Below, piece by piece: positions 41,841 to 49,787 of a stretch of 64,000 nucleotides of DNA. Position 1 is the stretch's first letter; each line of letters opens with the position of its first letter. The notes under the pieces are model-generated. The model was not told the DNA's origin. It saw nothing but the letters and a program-made list of their open reading frames with translations, and ran no database searches. Position numbers and translations under genes: made by a program. This stretch comes from RPRC01 sp040773465 (GTDB taxonomy: Bacteria > Desulfobacterota > Desulfuromonadia > Geobacterales > Geobacteraceae), in assembly GCA_040773465.1 (NCBI GenBank), contig JAXGWF010000003.1, forward strand, positions 55,282 through 119,281. The letters run 5' to 3'.

Positions 41841-43820
41841 ATGAATACTACAACGATAAAAGAATTTATGAAAAAAGCCGTTCCCGGTTCTTTTGCATGG
41901 AAGATTTTCCTCGTTCAGGCATTTTCCATATTAATCCTATCCGTGCTGTTTACCGGCTACTTCATTCACCGGGAACGACGGGCCATGACGGAAAACCTTC
42001 TGAATCAGGGAAACCTTCTCGCAAAACAACTGGCCGACACCTGCAGAATTGGGGTTTTCGCTGAGAATCCCAAACTGCTCGATCTTCCGGTCCGCTCGGC
42101 GCTAGGTCAAAAAAATGTGCTGTACGCCGGAGTTTTTACCCTTGAAGGCAAAATGCTCGGCAGCGGCAGCGCGTCGTCACGTAACAAGCAATCCGGAATG
42201 AAAGCGATTTCGGTTTCCCTCAGCATTCCTTCTCCAAAGCCCAAGGTCCCGGCTTCAATCAGCAAACCGGGGCTTATCGAATTCTGGTCTCCAATCCAAT
42301 CAGCGACGCAGTTTTCACCTGAAGAAGCGCTTATCTATACCGACGACCCTGGGCAGAAAAGTAGTCGCATCATCGGCTATGCCGCGGTTATCCTCGACAC
42401 GAAACGGCTGGACGCTTCCTATCGAAACCTTCTCGTCAAAAGCATCGTCATCTGTCTTGCTTTTCTTATTGCGGCATTCTGGTTTACCTATCGCATTGCT
42501 CACGGCATAACCAGGCCCCTGAACTCCCTCAAGGAACGGGTTACCGCTTTGGGAAAAGGCATTACCATGGAAAAAATGGCCGTGGAAAGGGGCGACGAAA
42601 TCGGAGAGTTGACCGGAGCGTTCAATGCAATGGCAGAAGCATTACGTGTCCGGGAACAGGAGAAAGAACACCTGGAAGCACAGCTGCGCCAAGCCCAGAA
42701 AATGGAAGCTATCGGCCAGCTTGCCGGCGGCGTGGCCCATGATTTCAACAATATCCTCTGTGCCATCATCGGCTTCGGGACACTTCTTGATATGGGCATG
42801 GGTAAGGAAGACCCTGCCCGGCGTCACCTGGAACAGATTCTTTCAGCCGCCGACAGGGCGACAAGCCTGACGCAGGGGCTTCTTACCTTCAGTCGGAAGC
42901 AGATCATCAATCCACAGCCCGCCGACCTGAACGCCATCGTGCAGAGTATCGAAAAAATGTTGCAACGCCTGATTTCAGAAGAAGTCGATCTTCGTCTCTC
43001 CCTATCCTGCTCGGAACTGAGTACCCTTGTGGACATTGGACAAATAGACCAGTTACTTCTCAATCTTGCCACCAATGCGCGAGACGCGATGCCGAATGGA
43101 GGAATACTGACCATTTCTACTGAAGAAGCCGCCCTGCCCGACGATCTTCTCGCCGAATCCTCGTCTCTCCCCTCGACGCGCTATGCTCTCCTCACGGTTA
43201 CCGATACCGGTGAAGGGATGGACAGAAAAACCAGGGAAAAGATTTTCGAGCCGTTCTTCACCACCAAGGACGTGGGAAAAGGAACGGGTCTCGGCTTGTC
43301 GGTGGTCTACGGAATAGTTAAACAACATAACGGCCATATCATGGTAAACAGCGCACCGGGAAAAGGCTCCACCTTCCGTGTATATCTCCCCCTCACCCCA
43401 ACGGAAAATCTGCCACCCGACACTGAAGGTGTATCCTCGCAACTCGTTGCGGGATCGGAAACGCTGCTTGTGGCGGAAGACAATCCTGAAGTTTTGAATC
43501 TCAACCGAACCGTGCTGGAAACATTCGGGTATAAAATAATCGAGGCCGTTGACGGCGAAGACGCCGTCAACCGGTTCATCGAACACCAGCAGGAAATCGA
43601 CTTGATCGTCATGGACGTTGTCATGCCGAAAATGAATGGCCAGCGAGCTTATGAAGAAATATCGAAGATTCGGCCTGATGCAAAAGTCCTCTTCATGAGT
43701 GGTTACACGTCGGATATCGTCCAAGAAAAAGGAATCATCACGGATGGTTTCAACTTCTTACACAAACCGGTGACGCCGATGGAAATGCTGCGAAAAATCC
43801 GTGAACTCCTGGACGGCTGA
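41841..43820 (+). CDS. Membrane hybrid sensor histidine kinase with HAMP and receiver, 659 aa
   Basis: Two helices (about 20-42 and 195-217) enclose a periplasmic domain of about 150 residues, then HAMP (about 218-270). The kinase core has His in GQLAGGVAHDFNNILCAI, N-box NLATNARDAMPNGG, and GTGLGLSVV. The C-terminal receiver (about 535-655) keeps the acidic pair (VAEDNPE), acceptor Asp in LIVMDVVMPKMNG, and Lys in FLHKPVTP. It resembles the kinase at 1648-4185 in the core. Translated with the upstream periplasmic binding protein; together they could sense a molecule in the periplasm that enters by the TonB receptor. No DNA-binding output regulator is adjacent. Confidence 0.94.
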   Translation: MNTTTIKEFMKKAVPGSFAWKIFLVQAFSILILSVLFTGYFIHRERRAMTENLLNQGNLLAKQLADTCRIGVFAENPKLLDLPVRSALGQKNVLYAGVFTLEGKMLGSGSASSRNKQSGMKAISVSLSIPSPKPKVPASISKPGLIEFWSPIQSATQFSPEEALIYTDDPGQKSSRIIGYAAVILDTKRLDASYRNLLVKSIVICLAFLIAAFWFTYRIAHGITRPLNSLKERVTALGKGITMEKMAVERGDEIGELTGAFNAMAEALRVREQEKEHLEAQLRQAQKMEAIGQLAGGVAHDFNNILCAIIGFGTLLDMGMGKEDPARRHLEQILSAADRATSLTQGLLTFSRKQIINPQPADLNAIVQSIEKMLQRLISEEVDLRLSLSCSELSTLVDIGQIDQLLLNLATNARDAMPNGGILTISTEEAALPDDLLAESSSLPSTRYALLTVTDTGEGMDRKTREKIFEPFFTTKDVGKGTGLGLSVVYGIVKQHNGHIMVNSAPGKGSTFRVYLPLTPTENLPPDTEGVSSQLVAGSETLLVAEDNPEVLNLNRTVLETFGYKIIEAVDGEDAVNRFIEHQQEIDLIVMDVVMPKMNGQRAYEEISKIRPDAKVLFMSGYTSDIVQEKGIITDGFNFLHKPVTPMEMLRKIRELLDG

Positions 43821-43994
43821 TCACCAACAACTTACTAACCGTGGCGGAATTATCACTTTTCGGGCACCGGGAAGCCGTGCTATAGTTATTTTTGCCCGGA
43901 AATTCCGATTTTTCACCCAAGCGGATGCAAATCAAATTCCGCTGTTTTCAAGAAAATATCATACACAAAACACCAGGCTCCCCAAGGAGGCCCC

Positions 43995-44558
43995 ATGGAA
44001 GGAAGCGGCGAGACTGCGATGCACTTTGCGGTAACGATCATCGGAAAGGACAAGCCGGGAATCGTGGCAGGCGCAGCCGAAGTCCTCTATCGTCTCGGCT
44101 GTAATATTGAAGACTCGAGCAGTACCCTGTTGGGAGGAGAGTTCGCAATGATCCTGATCGTCTCCCACGAAAAGCCCTTCAGCAAAACCCGGCTCCTTGA
44201 AGATTTCAAGTCATTTGGTGAAGCCATGCAGCTTTCCGTATTCGTCAGGACCCTGACACAAGACGAAGTCCATCAAGAAATGCCTTCCGGTGAACTCTGC
44301 ATGGTATCCGTGTATGGTTCCGATCAACCGGGAATCGTGTTTCGGGTAACCAAGGAACTCGCCGAACGGAACATCACTATCAGTGACATGAATACCAGGT
44401 TGATCGGGACGCCGGAAGAGCCGGTCTACGTTTTAATGCTGGAAGCGGTTCTTCCCGAAGGAATGGATATCAAAGACGTCAGCCATCTGCTTGAAAAACT
44501 CAAGAAGGAGCTTCAAGTGGAAATCGGGGTCAAGTCGGTAACCCCGGTATCCCTGTAA
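43995..44558 (+). CDS. Two-ACT-domain protein (GcvR-like)
   Basis: GGAGG before the ATG at 43995 fixes the start. Two ACT domains fill the protein: about 10-85 (AVTIIGKDKPGIVAGAAEVL) and about 100-180 (MVSVYGSDQPGIVFRVTKEL), both with the Gly-rich D-x-PGIV loop that binds amino acids. The arrangement is that of GcvR, the accessory repressor of glycine cleavage, though in Deltaproteobacteria the partner is uncertain. Peptide deformylase starts 4 bases after its stop, so the two are almost surely co-expressed. Confidence 0.9.
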   Translation: MEGSGETAMHFAVTIIGKDKPGIVAGAAEVLYRLGCNIEDSSSTLLGGEFAMILIVSHEKPFSKTRLLEDFKSFGEAMQLSVFVRTLTQDEVHQEMPSGELCMVSVYGSDQPGIVFRVTKELAERNITISDMNTRLIGTPEEPVYVLMLEAVLPEGMDIKDVSHLLEKLKKELQVEIGVKSVTPVSL

Positions 44559-44562
44559 TGTT

Positions 44563-45069
44563 ATGCCGCCCATCCCTATTCTCCACTATCCCGATAAGAT
44601 ACTGAAACAAGTCTGTGCCCCCGTCATGGCCATTAACGACGAAACCAGAGACCTGATCCGGGATCTCATCGACACCATGCATGCCGGACCGGGGTCGGTC
44701 GGAGTCGCGGCTCCCCAGATCGGGGCAACCCTCCGGATATGCGTTGTTGATGTATCAAAAAGCAAGCTGGGGCGTGCAAACAATCACGGTCTGCTTATCA
44801 TGATAAACCCTGAAATACTTAAACGGGAAGGTGCGGGCGTCATGCGTGAGGGCTGCATGAGCGTTCCCGACTATACGGGCGATGTGGAACGTGCCGTGGA
44901 AATAACCGTCCGCTTTGTCGACGAAAACGGAGATGTCCGCCAAGTGGAAGCATCCGGTTTTGAGGCGGTCGCGATACAGCACGAAATCGACCACCTCGAC
45001 GGCATTCTCTTTCTTGACCGCATCACTTCGTTGAAAACGGGGTTGTTCCGGAGAAAAAAATACAAGTAG
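44563..45069 (+). CDS. def: Peptide deformylase
   Basis: Removes the formyl group from the N-terminal methionine of new proteins. All three motifs are present: GSVGVAAPQIGA (motif 1), REGCMSVPDYTG (motif 2, metal Cys), and VAIQHEIDHLDGILFLDR (motif 3, HExxH). Length 168 aa is standard. It follows the ACT-domain gene by four bases and is not next to fmt, its commonest partner. Confidence 0.97.
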   Translation: MPPIPILHYPDKILKQVCAPVMAINDETRDLIRDLIDTMHAGPGSVGVAAPQIGATLRICVVDVSKSKLGRANNHGLLIMINPEILKREGAGVMREGCMSVPDYTGDVERAVEITVRFVDENGDVRQVEASGFEAVAIQHEIDHLDGILFLDRITSLKTGLFRRKKYK

Positions 45070-45090
45070 CCGGCACGCCAGACCGGCTAC
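45066..45090 (-). terminator. Probable terminator for hemG
   Basis: 8-bp perfect stem (45066-45073 with 45083-45090); on the minus strand it is followed by TTGTATTTTTTT. It overlaps the def stop codon. Confidence 0.65.
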
Positions 45091-45148
45091 AGTGAAAAAC
45101 AAATGGCGAAACGCCGTTCCTTTCAGCTTCCCGCCTCACGGATATCCA

Positions 45149-46558
45149 TTAACGTTTCCGAACATACGCTATCCCTTCTTCCGCCGCCCTTGCGGCGGCT
45201 GCCACGCAATCATTCAACCCGACACCCCGATAGGAATTGCCGGTAAGAACCAGGCCCGGAAACATCCGCAGGTTCTTTTCGAGAGCCCGCAGGCGCTCTC
45301 CATGTCCAACAATATATTGAGGGATTGCCTTTTGATGACGGAAAATGCGGACAAACGACGGCGGCTCCTCTATTCCCATTGTCAGGCGCAGATCGTTTTG
45401 CACCCGCTCCAGCACCTCATTGTCCGGCAACTCGATATACTCGGGAAAACAGGCGCCGCCCAACATGCTTCTGAGCAGCACATGTCCTTCCGGCGCACGG
45501 TTCTCAAAAATGCTTGAATCCCAGAGGGTACCCAGGGTTATCATTCCCTCTTCCTTGGGTATGAGATAACCGAAGCCATCAAGATCGTGCTTGATTTGAT
45601 CCCGTTCGTAACCGAAGCATGCCACGGTAAGCGAAGAATAGGGAATCCCCTCGAGGAGATCGGCGATATTTCCACTGAGATTACGCACTATTTCCGCCGC
45701 GGCATACGAAGGAGCGGCAACTACGACCAGGTCGGCAACAAGCTCTCGATCATCAGTTCTAACACGATAAGAACCATTCCGCACCCGGGCGACTTCCATA
45801 ACCTCCTGACCCGTGACTACCACGTCAGGGCCAAGGTTTTCGGCCGCGGCATTGATAAGCTCCTGAATCCCTTCACGAAATGAAGTAAGTATCCCGCCAG
45901 GCCCTGAAGGGCTCGACACCACTTTACCCTGGGCTCGTTCACGCCTTTTTTTCCTGGCCAGGCGTATCATAGCCATGATCAGCCCGCCATACTCGCTTTC
46001 AAGCTCAGCAATGCGGGGAAAGCATGATTTCAACGACATTGTTTCGGGGTTACCGGCAAAAACTCCGGACACCATTGGAGCAATCAGTTTTCTCAGAGCC
46101 TCGTTGCCAAGGCGCCTGCGACCAAAAGCGGCAAGGGTTTCGTCAACGCTTTCAGGCCTTGCCGGTGCGAAAGGCTCCAAGGCGAGTCTAATTTTCCCCG
46201 GCCAGGAAATCAACTTGGAAGCGAAAAACGATACCCCGTTTTCCGGAAGCCGATGCAGTCTCCCGTCTGATAAAATATACCGCTTCCGGGCGTTATCATT
46301 GCTTCTCAGAAGCCGACCTTCAATCTTGAGATCAGCACAGAGATCGAGAGTCTGGGGCTTGCTGTCAAGAAAACCGTTCGGACCCCATTCGCAGAGGTAG
46401 CCCTGATCCCTGATGCTCCGGATTTTGCCTCCCGGCCGATCACCTTTTTCCAGGACTTTAACTTCCAGTTCCAGCCCTTGCTCCCGTGCCTTTTTCCGAA
46501 GGAAAAAAGCCGAGGCAAGTCCGGAAATTCCTCCGCCTATGACGATGGCCCGCTTCAT
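45149..46558 (-). CDS. hemG: Protoporphyrinogen oxidase (HemY-type)
   Basis: Flavoenzyme that oxidises (copro)protoporphyrinogen in haem synthesis; Geobacter-type bacteria need much haem for cytochromes. FAD-binding Rossmann motif at the N-terminus: AIVIGGGISGLASAFFLRK, then VLEKGDRPGGKIRS. Family landmarks include CEWGPNGFLDSKP, KLIAPMVSGVFAG and the C-terminal FAD contact LVLTGNSYRGVGLNDCV. The family includes both protoporphyrinogen and coproporphyrinogen oxidases (HemY), and which applies is not clear from sequence alone. Single gene, convergent with def. Confidence 0.95.
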   Translation of the reverse strand: MKRAIVIGGGISGLASAFFLRKKAREQGLELEVKVLEKGDRPGGKIRSIRDQGYLCEWGPNGFLDSKPQTLDLCADLKIEGRLLRSNDNARKRYILSDGRLHRLPENGVSFFASKLISWPGKIRLALEPFAPARPESVDETLAAFGRRRLGNEALRKLIAPMVSGVFAGNPETMSLKSCFPRIAELESEYGGLIMAMIRLARKKRRERAQGKVVSSPSGPGGILTSFREGIQELINAAAENLGPDVVVTGQEVMEVARVRNGSYRVRTDDRELVADLVVVAAPSYAAAEIVRNLSGNIADLLEGIPYSSLTVACFGYERDQIKHDLDGFGYLIPKEEGMITLGTLWDSSIFENRAPEGHVLLRSMLGGACFPEYIELPDNEVLERVQNDLRLTMGIEEPPSFVRIFRHQKAIPQYIVGHGERLRALEKNLRMFPGLVLTGNSYRGVGLNDCVAAAARAAEEGIAYVRKR

Positions 46559-46736
46559 GACGTTTTCCTCCCGTGCCGATCAACCTTGACGCAACCGCCT
46601 TTTATAACTGTCACACCGAAAAAACCGGGCTCACGCCCGCCAAAAACAAACTATCAATCGGATACTTCCGTTTGTCAAGGGACAATAGCCATACCTGAAC
46701 CCACTATTGATAGCAGTTTGTTGCGATTACCCATTG

Positions 46737-46765
46737 TTGACATGAAGAAAAACTGGTATTACATT
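46737..46765 (+). promoter_or_regulatory. Sigma-70 promoter of the DnaJ-like gene
   Basis: TTGACA (46737-46742), 17 bases, TACATT (46760-46765), about 35 bases before the ATG at 46799. It rules out the much longer in-frame reading that begins at 46478. Confidence 0.7.
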
Positions 46766-46798
46766 CAAACAATTACATCAGTAAAGGACGCGCACATC

Positions 46799-47686
46799 AT
46801 GTCTTCCAAAGACTACTACCAGGTGCTCGGGCTGGGCAAGAACGCTTCAGCCGAGGACATAAAAAAAGCCTATCGTAAAATGGCGCTCAAGTACCATCCG
46901 GACAAAAATCCCGGCGATAAAGCAGCAGAAGAAAAATTCAAAGAAATAAGTGAAGCGTATGCCGTTCTGTCCGATCCTCAGAAAAAAAGCCAGTACGACC
47001 AGTTCGGCTCTTCCGGGTTCCACCAGCGTTATTCACAGGAAGATATTTTTCGTGGGTTCGATTTCGGCGACATTTTCAAGGATATGGGTTTTGGTTCCGA
47101 AGACATTTTCTCCCGTATCTTTGGAGGAGCATCCCAAGGAGGCAGGCGTTTTCGTACAAAGAAGCAGCGCGGAGAAAATTTTTCCATGGAAGTTCGTATT
47201 TCTTTACGCGAGGCGGCAGCGGGTACAGAAAAAAGAATTTCCTTCCTGCGAGGAGGCGTACGGCAAGAGCTGTCGGTAAAAATTCCCGCTGGAATTGCTC
47301 ATAATGCGAAGCTCCGTATTCAGGGCAAGGGAGGAAGCAGCCCCAACTGCGGGCTGCCGGGCGATCTGTTGCTGACCGTAAAAGTCGGTGAAGATCCGGA
47401 ATTTACCCGGGAAGATGACAACCTGATCGTTGAACGGAGCATCCTGTTCAGCCAAGCGGCTCTGGGAACATCGGTGGATGTCCCGACATTGGAAGGAAAG
47501 AAAAGGATCAAGATCCCGGCGGGCATTCAACCGGGGACCAAGATCCGCCTGAAAGGATTCGGCATTCCCCATATGGGAAAAACGAGCAAAGGGGATTTAT
47601 TCGTAAAGATATCAATCAAGGTGCCGGCAAGCCTCACCTCCTCACAAAAAAAACTGATCGAGGAACTTGCTGAATCCGGCATCTGA
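46799..47686 (+). CDS. CbpA-like DnaJ co-chaperone, 295 aa
   Basis: J domain at residues about 5-68 (DYYQVLGLGKNASAEDIKKA, KYHPDKNPGD with the HPD that stimulates DnaK). A short Gly/Phe linker (about 70-125, GFGSEDIFSRIFGG) follows, and there is no zinc-finger domain. The C-terminal peptide-binding domains run to the end (RISFLRGGVRQELSVKIPAG, GDLLLTVKVGEDPEF, GDLFVKISIKVP). It is the CbpA/DjlA-class layout rather than full DnaJ. Separate promoter and terminator. Confidence 0.94.
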   Translation: MSSKDYYQVLGLGKNASAEDIKKAYRKMALKYHPDKNPGDKAAEEKFKEISEAYAVLSDPQKKSQYDQFGSSGFHQRYSQEDIFRGFDFGDIFKDMGFGSEDIFSRIFGGASQGGRRFRTKKQRGENFSMEVRISLREAAAGTEKRISFLRGGVRQELSVKIPAGIAHNAKLRIQGKGGSSPNCGLPGDLLLTVKVGEDPEFTREDDNLIVERSILFSQAALGTSVDVPTLEGKKRIKIPAGIQPGTKIRLKGFGIPHMGKTSKGDLFVKISIKVPASLTSSQKKLIEELAESGI

Positions 47687-47710
47687 TTCGCGGAAAGAAA
47701 AAACCAAGAC

Positions 47711-47747
47711 AAAAAATCCCGGAACCTGCTCGCTCCGGGATTTTTTG
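47711..47747. terminator. Bidirectional terminator
   Basis: AAAAAATCCCGGA and TCCGGGATTTTTT form a symmetrical stem with A/T tails between the convergent DnaJ-like and SurA-like genes. Confidence 0.92.
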
Positions 47748-47775
47748 ACCTTACGGAATTCAGATACGTTGAATA

Positions 47776-48738
47776 CTATTTCTTGTCGAGAATCTCTATG
47801 GCTGCATTTTTCCGCAACCCGTCAAGCCACTGGCTGAACCGCTCTTCAGACTTCTGCCTATAAAGAAGATCTTCAATTTCCCGCTTTACCGAGTCGAAAT
47901 CCCGCTGTTGCCCCTTGCGGTATTCTTCCAGCTTCATGATGTGAATACCGGCCGACGTTCTGATCAGGCCGCTCACTTCCCCCGGCTTCAAGCCGGAAAG
48001 GGCACTGCCAATCTCCCGGATCAGGTCGCCTCTTTTCAGGAAGCCGAGATCGCCGCCGTCTCTGCCTGAAAGATCATCAGAGTGTTTTTTCGCCAGTTCG
48101 GCGAAATCGGCGCCACCCTTGGCTTCACTGAGAACCTTTTTAGCTTTTTCCTCGACTTTGAGTTTTTGCGCCTGGTCAACACCGGAAGGAATGGCAAAGA
48201 AAATCTGACGCACATGAAATGCTTCGTCAACCTGAAACTTGTCGGCGTGTTCGTTGTAGTATTCCCGGATTTCCTTTTCGCCAATCTGGATTTTTGACCG
48301 GACTTCCACACTGATGAGCCGCAACCGCTCCAACTGCTCCTTCAACTGCGCCTTGTAGTCATCAAAGGAAATGCCGCGGGCGGCCAATGCCGCTAAAAGT
48401 TTTTCCTCACTGATGTTATTGGTCTTTTTTACGTCTTCTATGGCCTTATTGATTTCGTCGTCACTGATCTTGATGCCCAGCTCCTGGATCTTCTGCTCGA
48501 TCAGCTTCTTGTTGATAAGCGATTCGAGTGCAACCTGCCGCAGTTGATCCGTGCCGGGTACCGGATCACCGGATTCTTTGATGTTTCTTGCGAGAGCCTC
48601 CTGCTCCTTTGCAAGATCATAGGTCGTAATCGGATCGCCATTAACCAAGACGGCAATACTGCTCACCATTTCAGCCGATACGGCAACCGGCATTACAATG
48701 AGAAGAATTGCACTAAAAAGGAGTAATTTCTTTTTCAT
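47776..48738 (-). CDS. SurA-like periplasmic chaperone / peptidyl-prolyl isomerase
   Basis: Signal peptide at 1-22 (LLLFSAILLIVMPVAVSAEM). The N-terminal SurA chaperone domain follows (SSIAVLVNGDPITTYDLAKE), then one parvulin domain at about 165-265 (VRQIFFAIPSGV, DFAELAKKHSDDLSGRDGGD, LGFLKRGD, IHIMKLEEY). E. coli SurA has two parvulin domains; this has one and is shorter (320 aa). It folds outer-membrane proteins during passage through the periplasm. Together with the next gene and mfd it forms a minus-strand cluster common in Geobacter-type genomes. Confidence 0.93.
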   Translation of the reverse strand: MKKKLLLFSAILLIVMPVAVSAEMVSSIAVLVNGDPITTYDLAKEQEALARNIKESGDPVPGTDQLRQVALESLINKKLIEQKIQELGIKISDDEINKAIEDVKKTNNISEEKLLAALAARGISFDDYKAQLKEQLERLRLISVEVRSKIQIGEKEIREYYNEHADKFQVDEAFHVRQIFFAIPSGVDQAQKLKVEEKAKKVLSEAKGGADFAELAKKHSDDLSGRDGGDLGFLKRGDLIREIGSALSGLKPGEVSGLIRTSAGIHIMKLEEYRKGQQRDFDSVKREIEDLLYRQKSEERFSQWLDGLRKNAAIEILDKK

Positions 48739-48819
48739 GGTCTCACTTCAAACGGCTTCTGCAGCCGAAATACGAGAAAGGCAAAGCTGTCGCCTTGCCT
48801 TCCCTCTGGTTGTTGGTTG

Positions 48820-49728
48820 TTATTTTTTTTCAGCTGGGGTTGCATCCTGGCTGCCATCAACAGTTGGATCGAAGCTCTGCAGGACCTCTTCTTTGATAGA
48901 GATCTTTGCATTCTTTTTCAGGTCTTCTTTCATTTTTAAGAAAACTTCCTGCTGCTTGCTGGGAAGAAGTGTTCCCTTGATCTGCTCCTTGACTTCATCA
49001 AAGGTGCGGATACCGGCGGGACGCTTGCCGGTAACCTTGATGATATGGTAGCCAAACTGTGTCTTGACGACTCCTGACTGCTCACCCTCTTTCAGAGAAA
49101 ACACTGCCTTGTCGAACTCCGGAACCATGGCGCCGCGGGAAAACCAACCGAGATCCCCCCCCTTGGAAGCCGTAGAGTCAGTGGAATGTTTTTTCGCCAA
49201 TTCCCCGAAATCGGCGCCTTTCTTTAGCTGATCAAGAATATCCTGTGCCTCTTTTTCCGTTTTAACCAGGATATGGCTGGCTTTGACCTGCTCACCGGTT
49301 TTGAATTTCTCCTTGTTCTCATCATAATACTTCTTCAGTTCCGCATCGGTAATCTGAGCTTCCTGCTCAACCTTCTTTTTCAGGTAGGTCTCGACAATCA
49401 GCCGCTTGCGCAGATCTTCAAGACGGTCGGCGACCTCCTTGCTTTTGTCTACTCCGTCTTTCCTGGCCTGTTCGAGGATTACCTCGCGCACGACCATACT
49501 GTCCAGCAGTTCTTTCTTCCCTTCGGCGGATTGAGCCATGGGCTTAAGATAGGGAGGAAGCCTGTCAACCTCGTCTTTGAAATCCTTGGTTGTAATAACA
49601 GTTCCATTTACTTCAGCCAGCACCTTGCCCTCCGCCTTTCCTTTTTCAGTCGCGGCAGGTTTGCAGGCAAAAAGACCGACCGCCAGAAACATGGTACCGA
49701 GCACTTTGAAAGCATGAACGTAGTTCAC
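48820..49728 (-). CDS. Parvulin-type peptidyl-prolyl isomerase lipoprotein
   Basis: A GTG at 49728 preceded by GGAGAAAA starts the gene. The lipobox FLAVGLFAC (Cys at about 22) predicts a lipid anchor. A SurA-type N-domain (VLAEVNGTVITTKDFKDEVD) is followed by a parvulin domain at about 150-245 (KASHILVKTEKEAQDILDQL, DFGELAKKHSTDSTASKGGD, LGWFSRGAMVPEF, GYHIIKVTG), as in PrsA. It lies between surA-like and mfd genes on the same strand with an 82-base gap to the former. Confidence 0.94.
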   Translation of the reverse strand: MNYVHAFKVLGTMFLAVGLFACKPAATEKGKAEGKVLAEVNGTVITTKDFKDEVDRLPPYLKPMAQSAEGKKELLDSMVVREVILEQARKDGVDKSKEVADRLEDLRKRLIVETYLKKKVEQEAQITDAELKKYYDENKEKFKTGEQVKASHILVKTEKEAQDILDQLKKGADFGELAKKHSTDSTASKGGDLGWFSRGAMVPEFDKAVFSLKEGEQSGVVKTQFGYHIIKVTGKRPAGIRTFDEVKEQIKGTLLPSKQQEVFLKMKEDLKKNAKISIKEEVLQSFDPTVDGSQDATPAEKK

Positions 49729-49787
49729 GGGATTTTCTCCTTTACCGTATAGTTGAAGCTATCTCAATAGGTTGCGAAGCTATCACA

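Noticed and set aside
46478..46798. N-terminal extension of the DnaJ-like protein
   Set aside because: It overlaps hemG, contains the gene's own promoter, and the J domain starts normally at the ATG at 46799.
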